Source: Trichoderma breve
Lineage: Eukaryota; Ascomycota; Sordariomycetes; Hypocreales; Hypocreaceae
Direction: 5' to 3'
DNA length: 64,000 nucleotides
NCBI RefSeq assembly: GCF_028502605.1
Contig: NC_079235.1
Location: 4,030,001-4,094,000 of the forward strand
Shown here piece by piece: positions 10,763-23,201 of this stretch. A program made the position numbers and the translations under genes. Each line of letters starts with the position of its first letter. Position 1 is the first letter of the stretch. The notes under the pieces were generated by a model. The model ran no database searches and was not told where the DNA came from. It worked only from the letters and a program-made list of their open reading frames with translations.

Positions 10763-13555
10763 TTACATCTCCAAAACCGCTGCCGCTTGCTTCATTAGAG
10801 CCGCTGTCTTAGCAATGTACTTGTTGGCATCATCCCAGGCCTCTGCGTCGACGAGGTCACGGACGGCGGGGAAGAAGGCTTCGTCGTAGCCTGACCATAG
10901 TTGCGGGCCGAACACGACGTGCTTGAACTGTGTGCGGTTGGGGATCTAGCAAGAAAAGAATTAGCAGCAGTTTAACAATCCCATCCCCTGAGTCAGGAGA
11001 GGGTGTGAGGAACAACTTACACCACCGCCAAGCTCCAAATCCAACAAAGCCGTCTCAAACATGGCCATCTTGTTGTTATACGCAATTCGCGCCGTGCCCA
11101 GCTCCTGCGTCTCCCAGCCACCGCTTCGAATGACCAGTCGGTCCCATTCCATCTCCCACTTCGAAAACTGCTGTGCCTTCGCCGAGACCGTCGCAGCCGC
11201 GTCCTTGAGGTCCTCGAACTTGAGTACGCCCTTGTGCTTCTTCTTCTCCGCCTCCTTATTCGCCCACGACTCCAGATCGCTGACCCATGTCTCGAGGCTT
11301 CGGCCGTAGTTCACCATGTCAAAAGGCATAATAGGCCGGTCTGCCAGGTCGAGGATGATGAGACCGACGACTTGGGCAAGTATGCCGTGATACGTAAAGC
11401 CAGGGTCAATAACCTGCTCCATCAGATCAAAGTTGTCGTAGCTGGAGTGGTAGGGGAACGGCTCGCCGGCAAACTCGAGATCCAGCGAGCTTGTTCCGGC
11501 GATATCCTGGAAAGCGACGTAATCGCTGCCAGCTCCCAAGCCCTCGAGCTTACTGCCGCTGCGATCCCAGAGGTCCTTGAGGGTGGTGTTAAAGTTTGGA
11601 TCGACGACTCGCTCCATGGCGTGGAACAGGCTCTTTCGGAGGGGAGGCGAACCGGCAGCGCGGAAGTTCTGCCCAGATACCACAGTATCCAGGTTGATGT
11701 AGGCAAACGCATTCTCACGAAGGGCATCCACATTCTTCTCCACAAACTCGGTAGATCCAATGAGGTTGTACTCCTCGGCGTCCCATGACATGAATTCAAT
11801 GGAACGGAGAGGCCTCCAGCCGCGATCGACCAAGTCTCCAAAGATGCGCGCCAGCTCAATCATGATGGCCGTGCCTGTGTGCGGGTCGGTCGCGCCAAAT
11901 GCCCACGCATCTCGGTGGTTGCCCAGGATGATTGATTTGGCCGACGTCTCCATGCCTATAATCTTGCCGTACACGTTCCAGATGGGCTGCTTCTCGTTCT
12001 CATCCTGCTCGTTCTGCAGACGAACAACAGGCGACGATTCGTTTCCAGTCCACCACTCGCTCACCTCGGGCACGCCTCCTTTCCAAGCATCTGGCACCTT
12101 TTGGCCAAAGCCCTTGAGATTCTGCAGCAAGACTTGCGCATCTCTCCAAGCAAGCGGGAGACTGGGAATCTTGACAAGCCCCTGGCTTTCCTCAACCTTC
12201 ATGCGAGGCACTTCCTTCTTGCTCTCCCATCCCGGCGTCAGGACATCACCGACAACCCAGCTCATGAGACTGACGGAACCTCTCTGGACGCCATCGTCCG
12301 GCATATATCGCCCACCAGGGGCGACGTCGCCTTTTAGGAAGCCGTCATCGGCAGGATCGCTGTAGATGATACATCCTGCAAAGCCCGCCAGCTCAGCTCC
12401 TTTGACTTTGAGAGCGCGGTCTGTCTGAGTGCCGTAGTATCTAACGAGAGCAATTGCCCCGGTAGTGTTGACGCCCATATCCTTAATCTTCTGGTAGTCT
12501 TCCCTCGCTCCGTAGTTGGCGTAAATCAGGGGGCCCCGGACGTCGCCGGACTTGGAGTGTCCATGGAACGCCAAAGTCTGCTTTCCGGCCGACTCGCCTC
12601 CGCGCTCAACCTCCTCGAGCGCGGCGGTCCAAACCGCATTGTCACCAGTCTCGTCCAGAATCTGTACGGCCCGGCCGTTTTCGCGTGGGTAGTTGAGGTA
12701 GACGTAGTAATCGTCCATCTCCACAATGTCCAGACCTGCCTTGTTGAACATGGCCTCGACATCCAGTGCCGTCGCATAGTCGCCCTCGGTACCAGCAATG
12801 TGTGCGTAGCTCGAAAAGATCTTGACCGCGGCGCGCATCCTCCTGGGATCGACAGTCTTTTGCAGGTGGACTCGAAGATCCTCGGGATCGAAGCGCATGC
12901 CTCCATTGTTCATGCCGTTCGTTAGGCCGCTCAGCATGCCGCTCGCAAAGAGGAAATACATGAAGCCAATGACAATGCCGAGCGCTAGTAGTCGCGCAAC
13001 CGTGACAATAATCATCATGCTGTTGACCTTGGGGAAAGCAAAGTCCCGCAGCCACGACCTCACATTGTCGAGATCCTCCGTTTCAACCGCTTCGTCTGCG
13101 GTCGAATTGTTCGCCGGCGCTGCTGACGCCCGCGATGGCAGCTGGATGCGTATCCGCGGTAATCTTAGGCGCCACTTGAACTTCCACGCCGGCAGCGACA
13201 GGTTGAAACCTATCCTCTTCCCCCATATTGATCCTCCCGTGCGGCCGGGCTCCTCAATCTCCAGCTCCTCCATCTCCCGCCGCACCTGGTTCGTCTCGTC
13301 CGCATCGCTGTCGCTATCCCACAAGCTGTCCTCGTCATCCGTTTCCACCGTCGGCGCTCGATAGCCATCGGGCCGCCTGGAGCCCTGTGAGCTGTCGCCG
13401 GCCCGAGGCAGCAGTGATCGCGATTCGTTCTCGGTCGCGTTGCGCTCGTCGATGGCATCTCTCGTGGGTGGTGCCCAGCCACGACTGCTGCCGGCCAATG
13501 CCTCATCGTACGTCGGCGGCACCGGGTCGTAAAACGGCACCTTTTCCGAAGGCAT
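10763..13555 (-). CDS. Transferrin-receptor/glutamate carboxypeptidase II-like M28 membrane protein (Tre1/Tre2-like)
   Basis: Type II membrane protein with a luminal peptidase fold. Exons are 13555-11021 and 10945-10763 (75-bp intron), giving 905 residues. The N-terminal cytosolic region (1-178) is acidic and carries a PPTY motif at residues 13-16. PPxY motifs bind WW domains of Rsp5/Nedd4 ligases, and in yeast the related Tre1/Tre2 help Rsp5 and Bsd2 send the metal transporter Smf1 for degradation. A single transmembrane helix lies at about 180-207. A PA domain follows (about 340-430), then the M28 domain: GNHRDAW (His547), GATDPHTG (Asp557), WDAEEY (Glu594/595), INLDT (Asp623) and PYHSSYD (His703). 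All five zinc-ligand positions of human GCPII look intact, so it may be an active aminopeptidase-fold enzyme. A C-terminal dimerisation domain completes the family length. Confidence 0.92.
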
Positions 13556-15277
13556 GGTGGACTGGGGGGTTTAGAAAAGCAAAAACAAAAGGCGTAGTGT
13601 ACAGGCGATGTTGCGCAATCATCCGCAGAGGGTTCGTCTATACTCGTCGATGGGCGAACTGGTATGGAAGAGCACGCGATGTCGAGGGGGCCATTCAGAT
13701 CGAAGGGGGTTAATTTTCCGTTTAGAAAACGAGCCAAAGCGGGCTAATCAAACGAGTGTCGAGAAAATGAGAGAGAGAGCGAGAAGCAAGGCGAGGAAAA
13801 GAAGAAAAGGATAATGCAAAGGTACAGTAGTACGAAGAAGAGTAACAAGAAGAGTGAGTATTCGAGGCCGATTACGAGCGCCGCATATCCAAGAAAAAAG
13901 GGCTGATGAGCGTCCAGCCGGTCGAATCCGCTGGAGTTGGGATGGAGGAACAAAGAGGCTTACGAGGCCGTCGAAAAGATAAGGGATGACGATGCTATGC
14001 TAGGTAAATGTACAAAGCCGGGGGGGCCGCCTAGGCTTGGGACTTGGGCTTCTGTGCACCGCCCACTTTGGATCGATATCGCAACAGAGCCAAAAGCCTA
14101 ATGCGGAGTAATTTGTGGTTTGACGATTGATGATTAATGAGTGGTAAGAATAAATCAAGAATAAATAACACCGCCAATAATCACTCGTAACAGCTGAGCA
14201 AGACAATTATTAACCTACCCAAGCCAGTTCAGCTTTATTGCTCATCTGCTATTAGACAGTACTATTAGAGTACATAGATTGGCATTCTCCCTCCCTGGAA
14301 TGAATTCCATTTCCCCCCCATAAAACAAGACGCCGCACTCCGCCCCTATAAAATTGAAATCGCCTCCTAGACCCTTCGAAACGTGACGGGTTACATTAAA
14401 ATCCGCGCTTGGCAGCTGCACCTCATTTGGCTAAGTCTTATTAACGCCACCAAGACGTTGCGGACTTTTGTATGTAACTCCCCGTTTGAAGAAATAAATT
14501 CCTGCAGATTCAATACTCTTCAATCATTCAATCCATGCATGTGGAATAGTCAAAATAATAAAATGAAAATGAAAAATACAATAAACCAAAAAATATCGAC
14601 TAAAGTACTCTGCTGAAATACAAGGTAATCCATGTTGCAGCTGACTGGACCCTTGGAAAAGACGCCAGCTTTGCGTTCGTTTGCGCTGATCCGCATGGGA
14701 TGGGATGCCAAATCTGCCCGTTGATCTGTCAATAGCACAGTCAGACTAGCCACACCCGAACTCGTACCCCAGCTGTAATTAAAAATGGAAGGAAAATACG
14801 CTACACTACAGATGGTCGGGGAAATAAGGCGACAGCAAAGCCCGTTCGTTCAGCTCCACATCGTATTTGGTGCTGCGTGATTGGCGCTACAGCAGACTAT
14901 TAGCAGCGAGATTAGTACCGTTGAAGATGCCATGGAATACACATACTCATAAACTCATCACTCTGAACATCAGTCACTACAAGACGCCTGGTATACTATA
15001 ACCCCTCGTTTTATATACCCAGCTTCTCAACAATCAACACGCCTCTTGCGACCAAAGCTATATATAAGAATAAAAATACATCAATAGTCATGCCCTGTCC
15101 TTCTTTGCTCCGGCTGCGTCTTGGTGGTGAAATTATACATCTAAATGCTCTCATCCCGTCCCCATCTTGCCTCTACTTACCCCCTTCCCAAGAGCCTATT
15201 CTTGATATAGTTTTTTTTGCTGTACCGCGGAATTCAACCTTCAACCCCCCCGGCCGAGAGACCAAGTGTCCATTCTC
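13556..15277. other. Promoter of the M28-like gene and 3' flank of VPS35
   Basis: No gene is supported. The left 400 bp contain purine-rich runs, as expected for a leader read on the minus strand. The remainder is AT-rich with only short frames. Confidence 0.6.
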
Positions 15278-18235
15278 CTAGCTTGGATACAATACGACGC
15301 CTTCATACTGCCTAGACTTGATATTCTCCAGGGTCTGGTGGAAGTGCTTCTTGCTGGTTTCTATCGAAGCCGAGTCTTGCTGATTACCCGCCAAGTTGGA
15401 GTGAATCAGCTCAATGAGCCCGTTTAGGTATTTGGTAGTCACCTAATTGAGAAAGGGGGAAATGTCAGTAAGTAATTCAGCAAACATCATCTAGCGATGA
15501 ATATGCATACCGATTCATTCTGTTGGTCAAAGTAGTAGACGTAGCGATCCAAAATCTCGACAAATAATTCGATGGAAGTCGCTGTTTCCATGCACGAATC
15601 GGCCACACGAAGAGCCCGCTGCAAGCACTCAAGCACTCGTTTGCCGTCACGATAGAGCTATTAATCAGGCTTGTTAGCGGATGTTGCATTGCCTCCTTCT
15701 ACCTTATTCCTTCTAATTGTAGATCTTACCTCAGTCTCTTCAGTTTCATTATTGACAGCGACGGGCGTCGCCCACCACAAATGACTTGCCAGGTAGACCG
15801 CTCGGCATTGGTCTGGTTTCCGCAAAAGCTTGCTGCTGTGTTGGGCACACTTGGTAATGAGCGTGTCGTAATTCTCCTTGCCAAAGCTGCGAGTCTGGTG
15901 AAGTGAGCTGGCAATGACACAAACGGCCTGGAACTGGGCTTTAGAATCCGAGATGGACTCTTCATAAGCGGTAAAGGCCTGCGCATAAAACTCATATGCC
16001 ACCTCTTCAAACCCGGTCAGGTCTGCCGTCTGTCCTGCGGAACAAAACAGACGCAAGGCCAGCTCAGCCACCCCCGCGCCGTTTACGCGAGTGTACAGCG
16101 TACTAATTGCAGAGTGGATGAACTTGTATAGAGCGTTGATTTGCGACTCCCAGTTGTCCTCAAAGTGCTCTCTAGATTTGAACTTCCTGGCCAGCTTGAG
16201 ACAGGCTGTTATCAGCGGTGGTGTGGTCGTTCGGATGCGGTCATTGCCCTCTGAGAATGCTTTGCGCGTCATCTGCAGGAGCTTGAACTGCGTATCGTTG
16301 TCGTCAGCTTGAAGCAGATGGACCATTCTTGCCAGCCATCCTTGCTCCTCCAAAGTCTCGTCTGTCTCTACAGCTCGCCGCTGCGTGGCTCCGGAGTATC
16401 CTTGTGGTGTCTGAGTTCCCTCCTTGATAAGCACCGAAAGCACATCGAGGACATGCTCCAACTGGTCCGTCTTGGAAATCTTGATTTGGTCTTTCAAGAG
16501 GCCGCGGATGATGCCTCCAGCAACGGCCCGGCGAGTAGGATATGACTGAGCTTGGAAAAGTGGCACGTATGTCGGAAGGGAGAGGGCGGTAAATATGGAT
16601 ACGTAGCGGTTGAGAGGCGCCTGCAGCAGCGCGAGGAGGCTCTGCTGAGCTTGAGCGGAATGGAGATCGGCATTGTTGATGTTCTCCTTAGTTTTTGTAG
16701 TGGCATAAGCCAAGATCTGGTCCACATAGTCCAGTCGGTCGGGGTAGTTGTTCAGCGCCAGGTTACAGAGCGATACCAGCAGCGCAATGGTGTCCTGGAT
16801 AGGGAGGTGCTGGGCTTCAACGAGGTTTTTGACCTGTGTAAAGAAAACTTCGTAGAGTAGTACATCTTTAGCATCGCCAACCGCTTCTCCTTCCTCTTCC
16901 CCTTCTTTCCCATTGACAGCCGTTGTCTCTGTTTCAGCAACTGAAGCGGCCGATTCATCTGCCACGGCAGTGGTATCCGCCTCATCAGCTGCAGGCGGTG
17001 CTGACGCTTCGCCCTCTTCTGGTAGCTGTTGGTCAGCTTCGGTGCTGGGCTTGCTGTCGGTGGCAGCGGCATCCTCTGCAGGAGGCGGCTGTTCAGTGGC
17101 GGCTGGAGGAGCAACTTGTGGCTCGGCTTCTTTCTGGAGCTTCACCTTCTCCAGCAGATTGGCGAGTGCTTCGGCTTCGGCCTTTTCTTGATCAGGACCC
17201 CTCTCACGTCCGCCTTCACGTTCAGCATACTCTGAGAGACGGTCCATGAGGCCACTGACAATGGCTTTGACGTTGACGTGCGGGTTCAATCTTGATACGG
17301 CGCCAAGGAATTGGCCTAGCGTGTGTAGGTGGAATTCGTCGGGGAACACCTGTGTGATGACCTCAAGGAGATACTCCTGGGCTAGGACATCTCGGCATTG
17401 CACAACTTGTTCCAGCAGAGGTGCAAGAATGCCCGTTTTGTATGTTTCAAGATCCACCAGCTGGCTCAGTCGCACAATGTTGCTTCCCACTAGCAGCTGG
17501 AGCTCTTTTCTCTCGCGGATTCTCTGCTCCCTCTCGCGGGAGTGGCCTTGGTGCTGTAGGCGAACCCACAATTTGTTCATTTCCACAAAATTGGTCAGAA
17601 TGAAATTGATCGAGTCGCTGAGGTTGCCTTCGGGGCCATCGCCGCTACCAGTAGGGAGGAAGTCCCGGGCCTGGCCTGACATGTAGTAACGCAGAAACAG
17701 TCCCCTGATGGGGTGCTGGACACCGCGGCTCATGTCCATCATATCCTTCATCAGCTCCTTGACTGGCGCATCAGGTATGGACATGTAGGCAGTTCCCACG
17801 GTGACCATGAGATACATCCTGGGGATGATGTTTCCGGCATATTGAACCAATTCGTAGAGATCGGCAAGGTGGTTAACGGGGTGGTTTTCTCGGAGGTGGA
17901 CAGCTAGGAAGCGCAGGGCGTCGAAAATGGCCATGTAGAGCTCGTAGTACTGCTTGGGACCAAGGCTGCTTGTGCGGAGCTCAGAGACGAGCGTCGAGCT
18001 ATAAAGCCAGGAGGCCAAGATTCATGTGTCAGCCCCTCTCTCTGTGTTCGCGTCTTTGCGTTTGCCGCCTCTTTCATTCTCCGAGACATATCGGCACCTA
18101 CCAGCATTTCAGGGCATCCATGAGCTTTCCCGGCGTGTCGAGGCATTTCCGCATGAGCGACGTCTGCTGGCGCACTGCAACCAGGGCGTCCTCCAGCAGC
18201 CGAGCCTGATCCTCCGGGGGGGCGGGCGTGGCCAT
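15278..18235 (-). CDS. VPS35: Retromer subunit VPS35
   Basis: Core of the retromer cargo-recognition trimer (Vps26-Vps29-Vps35), which recycles sorting receptors from endosomes to the Golgi. Exons on the minus strand are 18235-18102, 17998-15730, 15657-15511 and 15442-15278 (introns of 103, 72 and 68 bp), giving 904 residues. The N-terminus has the characteristic run [19 protein letters not shown] and then [14 protein letters not shown] at about 105-110 is the conserved Vps26-binding motif (PRLYLM in other species). Alpha-solenoid repeats fill the rest, and the C-terminal part that binds Vps29 is complete. An Ala/Glu/Pro/Thr-rich insert of roughly 85 residues (about 336-423) interrupts the solenoid; such inserts occur in filamentous fungi and are probably disordered. 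Confidence 0.97.
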
Positions 18236-19092
18236 TGTCGCAGCTTGTTGGCAGGCGGCGGGGTAGCTTGAGCTTGCAGGGACGATGAGGCCAGAAACAA
18301 AAACAAGCCCTCAGTTAGGCATTGACGGGGCAGGGCGAGGCGATTGCGCCGGGTTGGTGATGTTGGAATAGCCTCGAGATAGTGAAGACAGGGCAAAAGG
18401 CCAGCGCAAAGTGGCTTGGCTGCCAGTGACGACAGCTTTGGTTACTATGGATATTGCAGACTGGAGCTGCTAGAGGAGCTAGCCGGTACTTTGGGACTCG
18501 TACCCAGGGTGAGCAGACAGCCACGTGATTTCAGTCTCTTTCTTGTTCTTGTTCCTGTCCTAGGCCAAACAAAGTGATTTCAACAGATACAATGAACATT
18601 GGACTGCATCTTCTGTTTGATCATGTATTTGAAAACCCATTGATTTTTAACATCTCGCTTCATACAGGTGCGCATTATTATTGGCTCGAAGCCTGTCTCT
18701 TGATTTGCTCTTCTCCAACAAGAACGAGTACATGGACCCCCACTTTGGAGACCAGCGACGCTTACTGTAGGCTCACCAACGAAACACGCAAACACGCCCA
18801 GACACGACAAAGCTGGGCTTCGAACTGATGTGAAATGCGATAGAGGTTACGGTACATATTTATTTCACATAGGGACAATCATTAGGTATGTATCATCAAC
18901 TGAGTTGTATGCTTATTCAGCCATGCTGTGCTTCAAGAGCAAGCAGCCTTCTATCCAGTCTCCTATTCTCTCATCTAACATCTTACAAAAAAACAACGCT
19001 CTAAACAAAGTCCCTAAAAACGCCCGCTTCATATCAATAGATCCCCGTTTCCCCTTTATTTCATTTTTTTTTTTTTCTCTTTTTTTCTTTTT
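18236..19092. other. Spacer between VPS35 and inositol oxygenase
   Basis: No gene is supported. It holds the VPS35 promoter (left) and the 3' region of the inositol oxygenase gene (right), with a T-rich block at about 19065-19095 just after the oxygenase stop codon. Confidence 0.6.
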
Positions 19093-20019
19093 TTACCATT
19101 TGACGACCTTCTGCGGGAAAAACTCATCAATCAGCTCCATGTAGTAGGGCTTGAGCTCCTCCACGCTGGGAACATCGTCACTCTTGCTGTACAGGTCGTA
19201 CGGGTTAAAGGCCTGAACAGCCTTCATCATCTCCCAGTCCTTCTCAACCATAAACTCCCTGTAGGCTCCCTCGCGGTGCCAGGGGTAGAATGAGTGGTAG
19301 CGGATCATGGCAAGCGCCTCATCCGGCAGAAGCGACTGATCGCGGACGACATGGTAGAGATACTCGTCGTGACCCCAGCTGAGCATCACGTTGTCCAGAC
19401 CGCAGCCGGGCGAGTAGATGCCATACTTGGTTGAGTAAATGGGATCCTTCGTGTCGGGGTTGTTGACAAAGGTGTCAGGCAGGATGATTCGCTTGTCAAA
19501 GGCACAGCCAACGGGGAAAGTATCGCCAACGACATCCCATTGACCCTGGGTTTCGAGCTCGTCAAAGAAGAGCATGAGCTTGCCAAGGTCATGGATCAGA
19601 CCTGTGACCTGCATCCATCGTGGCTTGCCATCACGGCGAATCGCCTCAGCAGACTGGAGCAAGTGCTCGATCTGAGACAGCGACGTGTCTGGGTCAGATT
19701 CGTCAACGAGAGTGTTGAGCTTCTCGATGGCCTCCCAGACGGTCATCTCAGGGCGTACCCGTGAAGCGCTTTTGAACCGGTTGCGAGCGGCAAGGTTGTA
19801 GGCGACAGTCTGCTTTTCGTGTTGCTCCTTGTAAAAGTTCTTGACTCTGTCGCAGGCATCCTCGTACTGGCGGAAGTTTGCCTTGTCCTTGTTGGCGTCG
19901 AACTTGGACTCGGAATCGTACTTGATGCAGTTTACGTCGTCGATGGCGTCGGAGACATTTTCCAGCTTCTGGCCAACGGAAAAGGTCTCGCCGAGATCAA
20001 CGATAGCGGTTGGTGCCAT
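19093..20019 (-). CDS. myo-Inositol oxygenase
   Basis: Oxidises myo-inositol to D-glucuronate with O2 at a mixed-valence di-iron site, the first step of inositol catabolism. It is a single exon of 308 residues, the usual family length. All six iron ligands known from the mouse enzyme can be matched: His119 (EHLLQ), His143 and Asp144 (LIHDLGK), His217 (WGHDEYL), His242 (RYHSFYPWH) and Asp275 (FNPYDLYSK). The substrate-lid motif DPDTSLSQIEH and the C-terminal FFPQKVVKW are also typical. No signal peptide is present, consistent with a cytosolic enzyme. It lies in tandem with VPS35 with no functional link evident. Confidence 0.97.
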   Translation of the reverse strand: MAPTAIVDLGETFSVGQKLENVSDAIDDVNCIKYDSESKFDANKDKANFRQYEDACDRVKNFYKEQHEKQTVAYNLAARNRFKSASRVRPEMTVWEAIEKLNTLVDESDPDTSLSQIEHLLQSAEAIRRDGKPRWMQVTGLIHDLGKLMLFFDELETQGQWDVVGDTFPVGCAFDKRIILPDTFVNNPDTKDPIYSTKYGIYSPGCGLDNVMLSWGHDEYLYHVVRDQSLLPDEALAMIRYHSFYPWHREGAYREFMVEKDWEMMKAVQAFNPYDLYSKSDDVPSVEELKPYYMELIDEFFPQKVVKW

Positions 20020-22835
20020 GGTGAAGGGAAATATGTACGTGTTGAGTGGTGCAGTGATGTACTTGACGGGCAGAGGAACAGATCGTAATATACGAATAAA
20101 GTGTCGTCAAATACGCGTATGAAATGGGGGGAAATGAAGTATATCAAGAACGATTGTTATAAACCCAGTATTACACTTGGGATACTCGTGATATTCCAGA
20201 CGGTCTGCTGTATATCTCTCAACAGTCGTCTCTTGGATGAAGAAAGCAAGCTCTACTAGCCAGGACATCGCAGGCCTTAAGTATCTTTCGACGTCCCATG
20301 GTTGACTTTCCTATTTTACCGAATTGCCTTTTTACGTCATCTAACGAGGTCCTCCACCCCCTCAAAAAAAATCATCGCCATGTGCTGCTCGTAGGTTGTA
20401 CGATGGGTCAATGTCTAGACACAAAGCTGGGCCCCTGGTGGAACTTTCGGCGGCGAGATTTCCAGATTTGGGGTCAGCTGGGAGGCTAGCGCCGCCGACG
20501 GTTTCCAAGAAAGGATATCCCCAGATCTTGTCCTAAATGCGCACGAATCTAAATCTTAGATGGCGGGCGCCATTGCTCGTTCAGGCAGATGAACACATCG
20601 ACGTTGATCGTACCAGAGGGGGAAAACTCACACTGATGCAAAACCCATCAGTTCATCTCAGATCTACTTTTGAATCTAGCATCGCTTTTTAATCTCTTCT
20701 TTTTTATCCGACAGAATCTCACCAATCAGAAGCCCCATATCTCCATCTTTTCCATATGCAGTAATTTACACTGGTGGAAGCCCTCCATTTTTGTGATATC
20801 ACGTTGTATCCGCACCATCTCCTCCTCACTGGACCTGGATTCCATCATACCCGCCTGCGTCGGAATCCAAAGCAGCCTCCCCCCGAGCAAAGTCCCCGGC
20901 CGCTCAGAAGTTCGAGACCTTCTTCTCCTTTACATCTGAAATCGGTCACGAATCCCCCGTGGACCGCTGGTCGGCTGACTGCAAGATCCACATTTTCCGC
21001 CGGTGTCGCCTTGAATTGTCTCGAAGCTCGGATGCCTGTGCGGTGTAATTCGGATGCCTGCTGAAAGTTGCACAAGCAGATTCAACCAATGTCTTATCCC
21101 TGAGGAGAATAAAATTTCTATCCATCATACGATTCGAAGGCTTATTCAAGAATAGAACCTGTGAACAATTTTCTCCTCCGGACCTCCTTTTACTCGAGGA
21201 CACAGCCCCCAGATAGATCCAGATATGGTAACAGTCGGCTTGCCTCGCCATTTTGAGACATAGATTGTCTTCAAAGTATTAAGATGCAGAATTCTGTACG
21301 GCTGAGTCTTGACCACATCATAGATTAGGGCATCCGATGTGGGCATCCGACATCTGCGGGGGCAATTCTGACCTCTTGCCGACATTCCCGCCATTTCCCC
21401 GAGGGAGACATGGCTCCAATAATCGTTTATCATTTTGTAATGCTTCTCAATACGGATGATCCATTTCCCGTGTAATTCGGTATCATGCCACTTTCAGATT
21501 GCGTTGTGGCCGTATCACTCGAATCACTCTTACAAATATTGATATCAACTTAACAAAGCACTAGATGGCAGGAACATTTAGCCAAAAGCATTATAGTGAT
21601 ATGATGATCTATTTAGTTAAGATTTATTTGTAATATTTTTTATCAGCTGTGGTGTAGAGCTTATAATCAGCAATGACTCGGCGAGCTTTGCACGATAAGG
21701 CATTGACACCATTACATCACACTCTTCGACTAACAAGGAATGATTCGATTTAATCTCGAACATATGGTAGTGATTGCATCTTCTTCGACCTGTCTGTTAT
21801 ATTAATTAGGATTGGTGATCCAGAAATGCACAGTTCCTACATTTCAGGATTCATGTAGATAGACCTGACACAGCTCATCTAAGCGCTTACTACGGTATAG
21901 AAACGCTATGAATGGAACGAATTCAAACCTATTGGATTTCTACCCAAATTTTGGACTTCTCGATAGTGGTGGCACCCCAAAAATCTAAGCTAACAACCTT
22001 CCCTTAATGAGTCTTAATCTTCAATATCAAGAGACATTCGAGATCATGTTACTTTGATAGGGTTTCCATTTTGCAGCACAATGCGAGAGCTACTTTTTCT
22101 TCAAATGATATTGCCTTTGGAGGTTTGAATTCTAAGTGAATTATACACATGATCGATTCATATGCGTCGCGTAGTACCACTATTTTCTTTTCAATTTTAA
22201 ATCAAGGAGCTTTCATTCGACTTCAACTACAAGCACATTCCATTGCCGCATTTAATTTCTATGTTTGGAGCAAAGCTAGAACCAAGGAAGCTTTGGCTGC
22301 TCTCCAAATCGTACCAATTCAAAGGAAACTCTCAGTTTCAAGCAGCTCCTGAGTTATCATGGCACACAACTACCCAATCACCACTCACAAAGTCTTCAGT
22401 CTTTGCGACTAGAACTTTTTTAATTGTTCATATCACCTGCGAAATGATGTAGGCGAGTCTTCTTCTTTTCTTCTTCTTTTCTTCTTCTTTTCTTCTTGTG
22501 TTTTTCTTTTTTGAAAGAAAAAAAGGTTCAGCATGCTGTAGCCCCTTTCCGAAACGTCTCCAGATACCGGTCTGTACTGAGTAGCCTCTGCAAATTGGGA
22601 AAAGTGATCAGAGCACTATGCCTGAACTAGGCCATTTTGCACATATTGTTCAAGATGTTGACAGTCGCAACCATTTTTTAATAGCTAGAAACGCATTTGG
22701 CAATATGTGAATGCTTATGAAAAATAACTGAGGCTGCGTGCCTAGGACTTCCGTTCCCATCAGGCTGAGATAGCAGGTCGTCAACCATCGAAGATGGTGC
22801 GAAATGTTTGCCCCCTTTTTATGGATGAAACTTTC

Positions 22836-22843
22836 TATAAATA
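22836..22843 (+). promoter_or_regulatory. TATA-like box before the MFS gene
   Basis: TATAAATA lies about 360 bp upstream of the MFS start codon in an otherwise mixed sequence. It is a plausible TATA element, but the transcript start is unknown. Confidence 0.35.
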
Positions 22844-22854
22844 CTCTTTTGACA

Positions 22855-22878
22855 GGATGCTAGTACGGATGCTAGTAC
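22855..22878 (+). repeat. 12-bp tandem duplication upstream of MFS gene
   Basis: The unit GGATGCTAGTAC occurs twice in perfect tandem, about 325 bp before the MFS start codon and just after a TATA-like box. Confidence 0.8.
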
Positions 22879-23201
22879 TTTCACTATTGACAAAATAGAT
22901 GATTCGGTAGTTGGTGGCTTGACGACCAACACCAGACCTCTCATTCAATGCCCGTGCTCTCTTTACCCCATTATCCTCTGCCTAACGTGAAACTAGCAAA
23001 GTTGAAACAAGTTAAAAGCACCTTTGATCTTCCTTCTCCTTGTATGAGGTAAATAAAGTGTCTCACTAAATTCCATGCTATTCGCCCACAGTGTTCGGAG
23101 TCGGATGAGGCCGTTTAGAAGTTCAATGGCCGGAAACTCTGATACATCACCAATCAGTTTCATTTCATTTCCCATCTTACACCAACTGTGGTGAAGATAT
23201 A

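Larger units (their letters stand above)
20020..23201. other. 3.2-kb gene-free, partly AT-rich stretch
   Basis: The first kilobase resembles a normal promoter. From about 21,450 to 23,150 the base composition becomes visibly AT-rich and both strands are full of stop codons, unlike the neighbouring genes. It holds a pyrimidine tract built on an 11-nt TTCTTCTTTTC unit (22,459-22,513) and a 12-bp perfect tandem duplication (22,855-22,878). No open frame shows a protein I can recognise. It may be decayed sequence or an insertion; neither is proven. Confidence 0.55.
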
